Assembly (NCBI RefSeq): GCF_022790535.1
Contig: NZ_LOHG01000009.1
Coordinates: 1-64,000, forward strand
Source of the DNA: Pseudomonas maioricensis
GTDB lineage: Bacteria > Pseudomonadota > Gammaproteobacteria > Pseudomonadales > Pseudomonadaceae
Direction of reading: 5' to 3'
DNA: 64,000 nucleotides
This document shows, piece by piece, positions 27,577-36,538 of the stretch. The position numbers and the translations under genes were made by a program. Every line of letters begins with the position of its first letter. The stretch's first letter is position 1. The notes under the pieces were generated by a model. It worked only from the letters and a program-made list of their open reading frames with translations. It had not been told where the DNA came from and ran no database searches.

Positions 27577-29849
27577 CTTCTTCGTATTTCGTACGCGGGA
27601 ACCGGCCCGTTAATGGCAATACGCTGAAACGGCTTTCTTCCGTGCTGGCTTTACTGGTCAGCACTTCGGTATTGGCGGACACCGCTGCAGTGACAAGCGA
27701 AACGCCTGCCGCCAGCAGCGACTACAGCCTGACGTTCAAGCAGCTTGGTCGTGTTTACCCGATGGTGTTACGCGGTGTTGAATCCGCCGACGGGGTCAAC
27801 TTCGATATCCGTGCCGACCAGATTGTCACCGGCGCGCGACTCAAGCTTGAGTACAGCTACTCACCGGCCCTGCTTGAAGACATGTCGCAGCTCAATGTGA
27901 TGGTCAACGATGAAGTGGCCGCCAGCCTGCCACTGAGCAAAGAAGGCGCAGGCAAGCCGCAGACCCAGATTGTCGAGATCCCTTCGCACCTGATCACCGA
28001 GTTCAACCGCCTGAGCCTGCAGTTTATCGGGCACTACTCGATGAGCTGTGAAGACCCGCTGCACTCCAGCCTGTGGGCGAGGGTGGGCAATACTTCGCAA
28101 CTGGAGATTCAAGTCACGCCGCTGACGACGGCAAACGATCTGGCGGCATTGCCTCAGCCGTTTTTTGATCGTCGCGATGCCCGTCTTTTGAATCTGCCTA
28201 TCGTGTTCGGCGCTGCGCCGGATAACGGAACCGTGGAAGCCGCCGGTGTGGTGTCGTCCTGGTTCGGCTCGCTGGCAAGCTACCGTGGTTCGGTGTTTCC
28301 TGCCCAGATCAACAGCTTGCCAGCCACCGGCAATGCCGTGGTACTGGTCAATGGCAGCACCGCGCAAGACATCGGCGGGCTGAATATCCCTGCGGCCAAA
28401 GGCCCGACGTTGTCGGTCGTGACCAACCCCAACGATGCCAACGGCAAGATCCTGGTCGTCAGTGGGCGCGACACGGCAGAGCTCAAGCGCGCAGCCACCG
28501 CTCTGGTGCTGGGGCGCCAGACACTGTCCGGTGAAAGTGTCGTCATCGACAGCCTTCAAGCCTTGCCGCCGCGCAAGCCCTACGACGCGCCGTACTGGGT
28601 GCCAAGTGATCGTCCGGTAAAGCTGGGTGAATTGCTCGAAGCCAAAAAATTCAATGTCGCGGGCTACAACCCCGGGGACATCGTCGTGCCGCTCAACTTC
28701 CCGCCGGATCTGTCCAGCTGGCAAGAAGACGGCGCGCCGCTGAATCTTAAATATCGCTACACGCCTCAGCAGACTTCGACCAACTCGTCGCTCACCGTCA
28801 GCCTCAATGATCGCCTGATTGAAGCCAAACAGTTGCCGTCCCTGGAAAAGCTCGACAAGAGCCTGCTGGCGAAGATCAAGAAAGAAGATGACAGCCTGTC
28901 CCGTGAGACGCGCATGTTGCTGCCGCTCAACTCGGTGGCCCTGCAGTCGCGCCTGCAACTGCGCTATATGTTCGACTACATCCGTCAGGGTGAATGTCAG
29001 GACATCATCATCGACAACATGCGCGCCGGTATCGACCCGGATTCGACGCTGGACCTGAGCGGCTACAAACACTTCATCGCAATGCCTAACCTGGGCGTGT
29101 TCAAGGACTCGGGTTTCCCGTTCACGCGCATGGCTGACCTTTCGGAAACCGCCGTTGTGTTGCCTGACAATGCCGGTGCCGCCGAGCTGAGTGCCTACCT
29201 GACAATCCTCGGTCGTTTCGGTCAGTCGACGGGTTATCCGGCGACTGCGGTCACCGTCACTCAGGCCGCGCAAGTGGCTTCAGTGGCTGGCAAAGATTTG
29301 CTGGTTCTGGCTTCTGGCGATAATCAGCCGCTGCTCAAGCAGTGGGCCAATCAATTGCCCATCGTTGCCAATGATGCTCAGCAGAGTTTCAAGCTTTCCA
29401 ACCTGTCGTTCCGCCTGCGTGACTGGGTGAGCCCGGATCTGGAAGTCAATCAGCGTAATGCGCGCATGGCTCTGGCGTTCTCCGGCGAAAAACGCAGCTC
29501 TTACCTGACCGGCTTTGAATCGCCCCTGCAGAGTGGTCGCAGCGTCGTGGTGATTTCCAGCGGCACGCCGGAAACCCTTCAGGACGTGACCAACGCCGTC
29601 ACCGGCAATGAAGATTACACCCAGGCGATTCAGGGCAGCCTCGTGGTCGTGCACGGCAAGACCGTTGAGCCATTGCTGGCCGAAGAGCTGTATCACGTCG
29701 GCTCGCTGGGGTTCTTCAAGAACCTGCAATGGCAGCTGTCGCGCAACGTGCTGTTGATGATGATTGTGTCTGCTTTCGGTATAGCGTTGCTGACGTTGTT
29801 GTCCTACGTCGCCCTACGTGCGCGGGCCCGTGAAAGGGTCGAAGGCTGA
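27573..29849 (+). CDS. bcsB: Cellulose synthase periplasmic subunit BcsB/WssC
   Basis: Periplasmic partner of BcsA (758 residues), anchored by a C-terminal membrane helix (LMMIVSAFGIALLTLLSYVA), that guides the nascent glucan. A signal peptide is near residues 20-35 (VLALLVSTSVLA). Two repeats of carbohydrate-binding and flavodoxin-like domains include SCEDPLHSSLWARVG and GECQDIIIDNMRAGIDPDST. It overlaps bcsA by ATGA, and its stop shares a base with the bcsZ ATG (TGATG). Confidence 0.95.
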   Translation: MTSSYFVRGNRPVNGNTLKRLSSVLALLVSTSVLADTAAVTSETPAASSDYSLTFKQLGRVYPMVLRGVESADGVNFDIRADQIVTGARLKLEYSYSPALLEDMSQLNVMVNDEVAASLPLSKEGAGKPQTQIVEIPSHLITEFNRLSLQFIGHYSMSCEDPLHSSLWARVGNTSQLEIQVTPLTTANDLAALPQPFFDRRDARLLNLPIVFGAAPDNGTVEAAGVVSSWFGSLASYRGSVFPAQINSLPATGNAVVLVNGSTAQDIGGLNIPAAKGPTLSVVTNPNDANGKILVVSGRDTAELKRAATALVLGRQTLSGESVVIDSLQALPPRKPYDAPYWVPSDRPVKLGELLEAKKFNVAGYNPGDIVVPLNFPPDLSSWQEDGAPLNLKYRYTPQQTSTNSSLTVSLNDRLIEAKQLPSLEKLDKSLLAKIKKEDDSLSRETRMLLPLNSVALQSRLQLRYMFDYIRQGECQDIIIDNMRAGIDPDSTLDLSGYKHFIAMPNLGVFKDSGFPFTRMADLSETAVVLPDNAGAAELSAYLTILGRFGQSTGYPATAVTVTQAAQVASVAGKDLLVLASGDNQPLLKQWANQLPIVANDAQQSFKLSNLSFRLRDWVSPDLEVNQRNARMALAFSGEKRSSYLTGFESPLQSGRSVVVISSGTPETLQDVTNAVTGNEDYTQAIQGSLVVVHGKTVEPLLAEELYHVGSLGFFKNLQWQLSRNVLLMMIVSAFGIALLTLLSYVALRARARERVEG

Positions 29850-31165
29850 TGTCTTTCACCTCGAACACTGCACAGTCGTGCAGCCAACACGACCCCTGTA
29901 GGAGCGCACGAGCACCGCGAGGCCGCGATGGCGGTGTCTCAGGCAGAACGCTATCGCTGCCTCGCGGTGCTCGTGAGCTCCTACAGAAAAGCATTTGTGC
30001 TCTCGCCCTGGGACTGTCGATGCTGCTACCAACGCTAGCCCAGGCTCGGACCTGTGAAGTCACGACCTGGCCGTTGTGGCAGACCTTCGATAAACATTTC
30101 GTGCAGGCCGATGGCCGTGTGCTGGACGCCAGCACCCCACAGCTAAACAGCTCTTCTGAAGGGATGTCCTACAGCATGTTCTTTGCCTTGGTCGCTAATG
30201 ATCGGGCAAGTTTTGATCAGCTGTGGCACTGGGCGCAGAACAATCTGGCGGCTGGCGATATCAGCACGCATCTGCCTGCATGGCTCTGGGGCAGGGACGA
30301 TGCCGGAACGTGGCGTGTGCTGGACGACAATTCGGCATCCGACGCGGATTTGTGGTTTGCCTACGCACTGCTCGAAGCCGGGCGGTTGTGGGAAAACGAC
30401 GAATACACAGATGCCGCCCGCAAGATCCTGCACAACGTGGTCACTCAGGAAGTCGCCGACTTACCCGGTCTGGGCAAAATGCTCCTGCCGGGTTTTCGCG
30501 GTTTCGTGAAGCCTGATCAATGGATGCTCAACCCCAGCTACATGCCGATTCCGTTGCTGAGGCGTTTTGCCGAGTTCGACCGCAGCGGTCCGTGGGCTGA
30601 AATTGCCGTCAACACCGCCACCCTGATCAAGGCCGTCAGCCACAAGGGTTTTGTGGCTGACTGGGTCAGCTATCGCGCCACCGGGCCGGGCAAGGGCGAG
30701 TTCATTGTTGACCCGATCAAGGGCGAGCAGGGCAGCTACGATGCCATTCGCGTTTACTTGTGGGCGGGCATTACGCCGAGCAAGGATCCACTGGCAGCGC
30801 CCATTCTGAAGCACCTCCGCGGCATGCAGCGCGCCATCGCAGCCAATGGCGTACCTCCCGAAAAAGTCCAGGTCAGCAGTGCAAAACTCAGTGGCGACGG
30901 CCCTTGGGGTTTCTCCGCAGCGCTGCTGCCGTATCTCGATGCACTGGATGAGGACGTTGAACGCAACCGTCAAGCCAGGCGCGTCCAGACATTCATGGCG
31001 CAAAGCCTCACGCCTGAGGCCGTCAAGATCGCGCAACCGCCGTATTACCACTTCGTGCTGGGTCTGTTTGCCCTCGGTCACATGGATCAGCGCTACCACT
31101 TTCTCGACGACGGAAAGTTACAGACTTTCTGGGAGAAGACATGCTCTCGCACCGCCACGCAGTAA
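29849..31165 (+). CDS. bcsZ: Endo-beta-1,4-glucanase BcsZ/WssD with REP-coded N-terminus
   Basis: Periplasmic family-8 glycosidase required for normal cellulose export. The catalytic region is intact: general acid E104 in SSSEGMSYSMFFAL and a following DDNSASDADLWFAYAL block. The signal-peptide core is SICALALGLSMLLPTLAQA, with cleavage near residue 66, far later than the about 21 residues usual for BcsZ. The reason is a 91-base REP palindrome at 29896-29986, translated as residues 16-46 (PCRSARAPRGRDGG...). This makes a long arginine-rich extension before the hydrophobic core. ATG 29849 overlaps the bcsB stop, and no good in-frame ATG or GTG lies between the REP and the core. The frame stays open. 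Whether export still works is uncertain. It overlaps bcsC by 25 bases. Confidence 0.93.
   Translation: MSFTSNTAQSCSQHDPCRSARAPRGRDGGVSGRTLSLPRGARELLQKSICALALGLSMLLPTLAQARTCEVTTWPLWQTFDKHFVQADGRVLDASTPQLNSSSEGMSYSMFFALVANDRASFDQLWHWAQNNLAAGDISTHLPAWLWGRDDAGTWRVLDDNSASDADLWFAYALLEAGRLWENDEYTDAARKILHNVVTQEVADLPGLGKMLLPGFRGFVKPDQWMLNPSYMPIPLLRRFAEFDRSGPWAEIAVNTATLIKAVSHKGFVADWVSYRATGPGKGEFIVDPIKGEQGSYDAIRVYLWAGITPSKDPLAAPILKHLRGMQRAIAANGVPPEKVQVSSAKLSGDGPWGFSAALLPYLDALDEDVERNRQARRVQTFMAQSLTPEAVKIAQPPYYHFVLGLFALGHMDQRYHFLDDGKLQTFWEKTCSRTATQ
29896..29986. repeat. REP palindrome inside the bcsZ reading frame
   Basis: Arms CTGTAGGAGCGCACGAGCAC and GTGCTCGTGAGCTCCTACAG. The first 40 bases are identical to the element at 9636. 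It occupies codons 16-46 of bcsZ without breaking the frame. Confidence 0.92.
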
Positions 31166-34100
31166 TCTCAGGGGTGTTCGCCGCCCTGCTCAGCAGCAAC
31201 AGTTTTGCCGCACTCGACAGTGCCGGGCAGGCCTTGCTGCAGCAGGGACGTTACTGGCAGGAGCATAACGACACGGCCCGGGCGACCGAGGTATGGAACA
31301 AGCTATTGCTGATCGATCCTCAGCAGGCTGATGCGTTGCATGGTCTGGGCATGCTTGGGGTTACCACCAAGCGCCCGGCTCAGGCCGAGCAGTATTTACA
31401 GCTCATGCGCAAGTTTCATCCTGATGCACCGTTGACCCTGCAACTGGAGCAGGCGATTAACCTGCAAGGCGATGCCAACGAGCAACTGCTGGACCAAATC
31501 CAGATGGCCATGGCCTCTGACGAGCAGGACAAAGCGATCAGCTTGTACCGTCAGTTGTTCGCGGGCAAACCGCCGCAAGGTGAACTGGGCCTGAGGTATT
31601 ACTCGTACCTGGGCTATTCGAAAGACGGTCAGAAAGAAGCGCGTCAGGGCCTTGAGCGTCTACTGCAACAAACGCCCAACAACCCGCGTATCAAACTGGC
31701 TCTGGCCAGAATCCTGACGCTGGACGAGTCGACCCGCATCGAAGGCATTCGGCGTTTGGCACAGTTGTCCACCGTGCAGGAGCTTGGCGGCGAAGCAACC
31801 GAGAGCTGGCGCCAGGCGTTGCTTTGGATGGGCTCGGCGGGTGCTGTTGAAGGGCCGCTATACGAGAGTTATCTCAAGGCTTACCCGGATGACAGTGAAG
31901 TTCGCGAGCACTTGAACACGCTGCGCAGCGAAGGCGTAGCCGCAGAAAACTCCAACCTGAGCAGAGCTTTCAAAGCGCTGCAGGACAACCAGTTGGGTGT
32001 GGCAGAGCAGGCATTTCTGACTCGTCTCAAAGACCAGCCTCAAGACAGCGATGCGCTAGGTGGCCTGGGTCTGGTGCGTCAAAAACAAGGGCGTACCAGC
32101 GACGCCAATGAACTGCTCAAACGCGCTGCGGCCGGTGGCAAGAATACCCGCTGGCAAGCCGCGCTGGACAGCAATCGCTACTGGGATCTGCTGACTCAGG
32201 CCAGCCGTGCGCGAGCCGAACAGGATTTGCAGGGCGCACGTCGTTTGCTGCAACAGGCCATCGCCAGCAAGCCGCGTCAGGTTGAAGGTTATGTGGCGCT
32301 GGGCGGTGTGCAGGCCGATCTGGATCAACTAGATAGCGCCGAAGCCAGTTACCGTCAGGCCCTGACGCTGGACGCGGATAATCCTGATGCGCTGGCTGGC
32401 CTGGTTACTGTTCTGTCGCAGGGCGGCAAGGCCAGCCAGGGGCTGCGATTGATCGAAGGGCTAAACGCTGATCAGCAAAAGCGCATTGGCGATTTGCGTC
32501 CGCTGCGTGCCGCCGTTGCTGTGGGCCAGGCGAAAAACGCCGAGCGCTCGGGCGACCTCAAGGGCGCAGTTATTGCCCAGCAGGACGCGGTGCGCAATGA
32601 CCCGCAAGACCCATGGGTGAGCTTCGATCTGGCACGTCTGTATGTGTTGACTGATGCGCCGGACAAGGCGCGTCAGACCGTTGCTGAACTGGTCAAAGCC
32701 AACCCGCAAAAGCCCGAAGCGTTGTACGTCAGTGCGCTGATTTCGAGCCAGCTTGGCGAATGGTCAGCCGCGCAAACTACGTTGGATCGTATACCGGCCG
32801 GGCAACGCTCGTCGGCCATGCAGCAACTGGCCAGGGACGTGCAAGTGCAGGCGCTGATCAGTCAGGCTTCGACGCTGACTAAACAGGGTAATCGTGCCCA
32901 GGCATTGAGTGTGCTCCGCCAGGCGGAACTCAACGTCGGCGGTAAGCCCGATCTGCTCGGCGCGGTCGCTGCCGGTTTCGCCGATGCGGGTGATACCGAT
33001 CACGGTTTGTCGATCCTGCGTAGCGCAATTGCGCAGAGCAGTTCTCCATCCCCGGCGCTGCAACTGGCCTATGCCGGGATCTTGCTGAAGACCGGTGATG
33101 ATGTGCAGGTGAACCAGATCCTGCGTGACCTGCGTAACCAGAAACTGCAGGCATCCGAACAGCGTAGCTACGACGATCTGCTGTTCCTGTACACCGTGCG
33201 TCAAGCCGATCTGCTGCGCGAGAAGGGTGATCTGGTCGCCGCTTATGACACGCTGGCTCCTGCCCTTGCGCAACGGCCTGATGACTCGTTGGCCGTTGCT
33301 TCGTTGGCGCGTATGTTCCTCGCCAACAACGATGCCAAAAAAGCTATCGAGCTTTACAAACCGCTGCTGGCGAAAAAGCCTCAGGACCCGGAACTGCAAA
33401 TCGGTATGGCGCAGGCCCTGAACAAGTCCGGTGACTATCGCGGTGCAGAAGCCGCCATCGATAAAGCGTTGGCGCTGGCCCCGAATAACCCGCAGATACT
33501 GGCCACAGCAGCGAGCTTGTACCGCGCGCAAGGCAAGAACGCCAAGGCGTCTGAGCTGTATAGCCGTGCGCTGGCGTTGCAGGAACCGGTGAAGAAGGCG
33601 GATGCCAACCCGTTCGCGGGCGTAGTAGCCGCCAACCCCTTTGTGGGCGCTCGCGGTCAACGTAGCGAATCGCGCCTGAGCGAAAGCAGCATCAATCAGA
33701 TTCCCGAGCCTGCTGAAGTACAGGTCGCCTCGGCTGAAGAAACGGCTGCTGCGCCGGTGGCATCCAATGGCCGTACGTTCAATCAGACGGCTGCCTATTC
33801 GCAGCTATCGCCTCGCACTGATGGCAATGGTCGAGTCTTGCCGGGTAAAAGCACGGCAGACTCGCCCGACCCGCGTCAGTCGATGCAGCGTGCGCTGGAT
33901 CAGATCCAGCAAGAACGTAGCCCACGCGTAACGCAGGGCGTCACGTATCGCGGCAACGACAGCGAGTCCGGTCTGAGCAAAATGACCGAAGTACAAGCGC
34001 CACTGGAAATCAGCTGGCCGCTGGACGACAACCGCATTGCCTTGCGTGTCACGCCGGTCTGGCTGAATGCCGGGAGTGTGGGTTCGGATTCGGAAAACCG

Positions 34101-35175
34101 CTTCGGCAGTGGTCCGGCGATTCCCGGCGCTCAGCTGACTTCAGGTCTTAGCGCTACCGATGCCGCCAACTTGCAAACGGCTCTGAATGCCAGCCCTGGC
34201 AGCGCAGTGCTGAACTCGCTGGCGGGCTCCACAGGTGGCTCGATTGGTCGTCAGCAAGACAACGGTATCGGCCTGGCCCTGGCCTATGAAAACCCGTCGC
34301 TGGGCTTGAAAACCGATCTGGGCACCAGCCCGATGGGCTTCCTCTACAGCACCGTAGTTGGTGGCATCAGCCTGGATCGTTCGTTTACCGATGGCAGTGA
34401 TTTCCGTTATGGCATCAGCCTGTCGCGGCGTTCGGTCACCGACAGTCTGGCATCTTTTGCAGGTGCTGAGGATCGTCGCAGTGGCTTGAAATGGGGCGGC
34501 GTAACCGCCAATGGCGGGCGTCTGCAGCTGGGTTATGACGACGGTGATGTCGGTGCATATGGTTACGGCTCGGTGCACAAACTGGTGGGCAACAACGTTG
34601 AGTCCAACAGCAGGCTGGAAGGCGGTACCGGGGTTTACTGGTATCTGCAGAACAACGACAGCAAGCAGTTGACCGCAGGCCTGAGCCTGACTGGCATCAG
34701 CTACGACAAGAACCAGAGCAACTTCACCTACGGCAACGGCGGCTACTTCAGCCCGCAGAACTTCTTCGCTATTGGTGTGCCGGTGAGCTGGTCGCAACGT
34801 ACGGATCGTTTGAGCTATTCCCTGCGCGGGTCGGTCGGCCTGCAACACATCGAGCAGGACGCTGCACCGTACTTCCCGAACGACAACGCTTTGCAGGCCG
34901 CGCTGGAGCAGGTCTCGCAGGTCTACGCCGCGTCCGGTATCAGCGTGCCGACTCAATACAGCGGACAGAACAAAACCGGGGTTGGCTACAACTTCGGCGC
35001 CAATGCCGAATACCGCTTCGGCAGTAACTTCTTTATGGGCGGTAACTTCGGCATCGATAACGCACGTGACTACAAACAGTTCACCGGTGGTTTGTACCTG
35101 CGCTACATGTTCGATGACTTCAACGGCCAGATGGCCTTGCCGGTCAGCCCTTACCGTTCCCCTTATTCCAATTAA
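31141..35175 (+). CDS. bcsC: Cellulose export protein BcsC/WssE
   Basis: Outer-membrane exporter of 1344 residues. A signal peptide (about 1-23, ending SNSFA) is followed by a long series of TPR repeats to about residue 815. A low-complexity linker (VASAEETAAAPVAS) then leads to a C-terminal BCSC_C beta-barrel (about 990-1344) ending in strand-like LYLRYMFDDF. The TPR part forms the periplasmic scaffold and the barrel the pore. Its ATG lies within the end of bcsZ, so the genes are coupled. Confidence 0.95.
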   Translation: MLSHRHAVISGVFAALLSSNSFAALDSAGQALLQQGRYWQEHNDTARATEVWNKLLLIDPQQADALHGLGMLGVTTKRPAQAEQYLQLMRKFHPDAPLTLQLEQAINLQGDANEQLLDQIQMAMASDEQDKAISLYRQLFAGKPPQGELGLRYYSYLGYSKDGQKEARQGLERLLQQTPNNPRIKLALARILTLDESTRIEGIRRLAQLSTVQELGGEATESWRQALLWMGSAGAVEGPLYESYLKAYPDDSEVREHLNTLRSEGVAAENSNLSRAFKALQDNQLGVAEQAFLTRLKDQPQDSDALGGLGLVRQKQGRTSDANELLKRAAAGGKNTRWQAALDSNRYWDLLTQASRARAEQDLQGARRLLQQAIASKPRQVEGYVALGGVQADLDQLDSAEASYRQALTLDADNPDALAGLVTVLSQGGKASQGLRLIEGLNADQQKRIGDLRPLRAAVAVGQAKNAERSGDLKGAVIAQQDAVRNDPQDPWVSFDLARLYVLTDAPDKARQTVAELVKANPQKPEALYVSALISSQLGEWSAAQTTLDRIPAGQRSSAMQQLARDVQVQALISQASTLTKQGNRAQALSVLRQAELNVGGKPDLLGAVAAGFADAGDTDHGLSILRSAIAQSSSPSPALQLAYAGILLKTGDDVQVNQILRDLRNQKLQASEQRSYDDLLFLYTVRQADLLREKGDLVAAYDTLAPALAQRPDDSLAVASLARMFLANNDAKKAIELYKPLLAKKPQDPELQIGMAQALNKSGDYRGAEAAIDKALALAPNNPQILATAASLYRAQGKNAKASELYSRALALQEPVKKADANPFAGVVAANPFVGARGQRSESRLSESSINQIPEPAEVQVASAEETAAAPVASNGRTFNQTAAYSQLSPRTDGNGRVLPGKSTADSPDPRQSMQRALDQIQQERSPRVTQGVTYRGNDSESGLSKMTEVQAPLEISWPLDDNRIALRVTPVWLNAGSVGSDSENRFGSGPAIPGAQLTSGLSATDAANLQTALNASPGSAVLNSLAGSTGGSIGRQQDNGIGLALAYENPSLGLKTDLGTSPMGFLYSTVVGGISLDRSFTDGSDFRYGISLSRRSVTDSLASFAGAEDRRSGLKWGGVTANGGRLQLGYDDGDVGAYGYGSVHKLVGNNVESNSRLEGGTGVYWYLQNNDSKQLTAGLSLTGISYDKNQSNFTYGNGGYFSPQNFFAIGVPVSWSQRTDRLSYSLRGSVGLQHIEQDAAPYFPNDNALQAALEQVSQVYAASGISVPTQYSGQNKTGVGYNFGANAEYRFGSNFFMGGNFGIDNARDYKQFTGGLYLRYMFDDFNGQMALPVSPYRSPYSN

Positions 35176-35192
35176 GCGACAGGAGATTCACC

Positions 35193-35852
35193 GTGGCAGC
35201 ATCGATTCTGGCAGGCATGACGATCTTGATGATCGGCGACAGTCATCTGGCAACGCCTGATTACCTGATTTCCACTTTGCATGACGACCTGGTCCAGCAG
35301 GGCGCAAAAGTCCACACCCTGGGCGTCTGTGGTTCCAACGCCGGTGACTGGCTTAAAGTCACTCCGGGCACCTGTGGCGGCGCCGAGCGTCGTGGCACTG
35401 AAAAAGCCGTGGTGCTGGGCGGCAAGGCTGCGACCCAACCGATCAGCGAATTGCTGGCCAGCGACAAACCGGATCTGGTGCTGATCGTCTTGGGCGACAC
35501 CATGGCCAGCTACCCGAAACCGGCTTTTCCGAAGGCCTGGTTGTGGCAGCAAACCACCGCGTTCACCAAAGCTATCGCAGCCACCGGCACCCAGTGCGTG
35601 TGGGTCGGCCCTAACTGGGGGACTGAAGGCGGCAAGTACGGCAAGACCTTTGCTCGCGTTGAAATGATGTCCAAGTTCCTCGCCAGCAACGTTGCGCCGT
35701 GCAGCTACATCGATTCGCTCGCCTTCTCCAAACCAGGCCAGTGGGCCACAGTCGATGGTCAGCATTTGACCTCGCAAGGTTACAAGACCTGGAGCGAAGA
35801 CATCAGCAAAGCCCTGCTTGCAGCGCCAGCCTTGAAGGACGCTAAAAAATGA
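35193..35852 (+). CDS. wssF: WssF-like SGNH hydrolase of cellulose acetylation
   Basis: A 219-residue SGNH/GDSL-type protein. Block I is MIGDSHLA with the nucleophilic Ser; GPNWG and a C-terminal VDGQHLT (D-x-x-H) supply the other active-site residues. In P. fluorescens SBW25 WssF is needed for cellulose acetylation. The GTG start at 35193 has AGGAG seven bases upstream; the first in-frame ATG, 24 bases later, would remove part of the first strand. No signal peptide is obvious. Its overlap with wssG (ATGA) and place after bcsC support the assignment. Confidence 0.85.
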   Translation: MAASILAGMTILMIGDSHLATPDYLISTLHDDLVQQGAKVHTLGVCGSNAGDWLKVTPGTCGGAERRGTEKAVVLGGKAATQPISELLASDKPDLVLIVLGDTMASYPKPAFPKAWLWQQTTAFTKAIAATGTQCVWVGPNWGTEGGKYGKTFARVEMMSKFLASNVAPCSYIDSLAFSKPGQWATVDGQHLTSQGYKTWSEDISKALLAAPALKDAKK

Positions 35853-36520
35853 TAAAGCCACTGACTGCATTTCTGGCTGTCCCTGCGCTTGCTCTGAGCA
35901 GTCTGGCCAGCGCTGAAATCGCGCTGTACCCGAGCGGACCTGCCGAGGACTCGGCCTTCATCCGCTTCATCAATGCCGCGCCTGCGCCGCTGCAAGTCAC
36001 TGCGCAGGAAGGGGCTGCGCCTTTGCAACTGGACGCCGCAAAACCGGCATCGGCGTTTTTCCCGGTTCAGGCCAGTAGTCCAATCAAAGGCACCCTGGCC
36101 AGTGGTGCGCAAAAAATACCGTTGACACTGAGTGTTGAACCGGGCGAATTCGCCACTGTGGTTGCGATTGCTGACGGCGCCAAAGGCGTGAAGCAAGTTG
36201 CGGTGCGTGAGCAGCCCGATGACTTCAACGGCCTCAAGGCGTCGCTGGCTTTTTTCAGCCTTGATGCCAGTTGTGCCGATGCGAGCCTGCGTCCTGCCGG
36301 GCGTACCGCCGATCTGTTCAAAGCTGTGCCGGAAGGCACCCTGCAACGACGTTCGATCAACCCGGTGAGCCTCTCGGTGCAACTGGTGTGTGCCAACGCC
36401 AATGTCGGTTCACCGCTGGCGCTGGGTGAGCTCAAAGCAGGCGAGCGTTACAGCGTGTTGTTGGTGCCTTCGGCCAACGGCCCACAACTATTGTCGGCCA
36501 CGGATGCTTTGGCCCACTGA
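35849..36520 (+). CDS. wssG: WssG, AlgF-like periplasmic acetylation protein
   Basis: A 223-residue exported protein with signal peptide ending LASA (about residue 22). AlgF-type features include EIALYPSGPAEDSAFIRFIN and two Ig/beta-sandwich-like halves. AlgF acts in transfer of acetyl groups to alginate. The Wss homologue is assumed to do the same for cellulose together with WssH and WssI. Its start overlaps wssF. Confidence 0.85.
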   Translation: MIKPLTAFLAVPALALSSLASAEIALYPSGPAEDSAFIRFINAAPAPLQVTAQEGAAPLQLDAAKPASAFFPVQASSPIKGTLASGAQKIPLTLSVEPGEFATVVAIADGAKGVKQVAVREQPDDFNGLKASLAFFSLDASCADASLRPAGRTADLFKAVPEGTLQRRSINPVSLSVQLVCANANVGSPLALGELKAGERYSVLLVPSANGPQLLSATDALAH

Positions 36521-36538
36521 TCGGATTGCGCATTCGCC

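Noticed and set aside
27861..29273. 470-codon frame antisense to bcsB
   Set aside because: Composition-driven shadow; the sense frame is BcsB.
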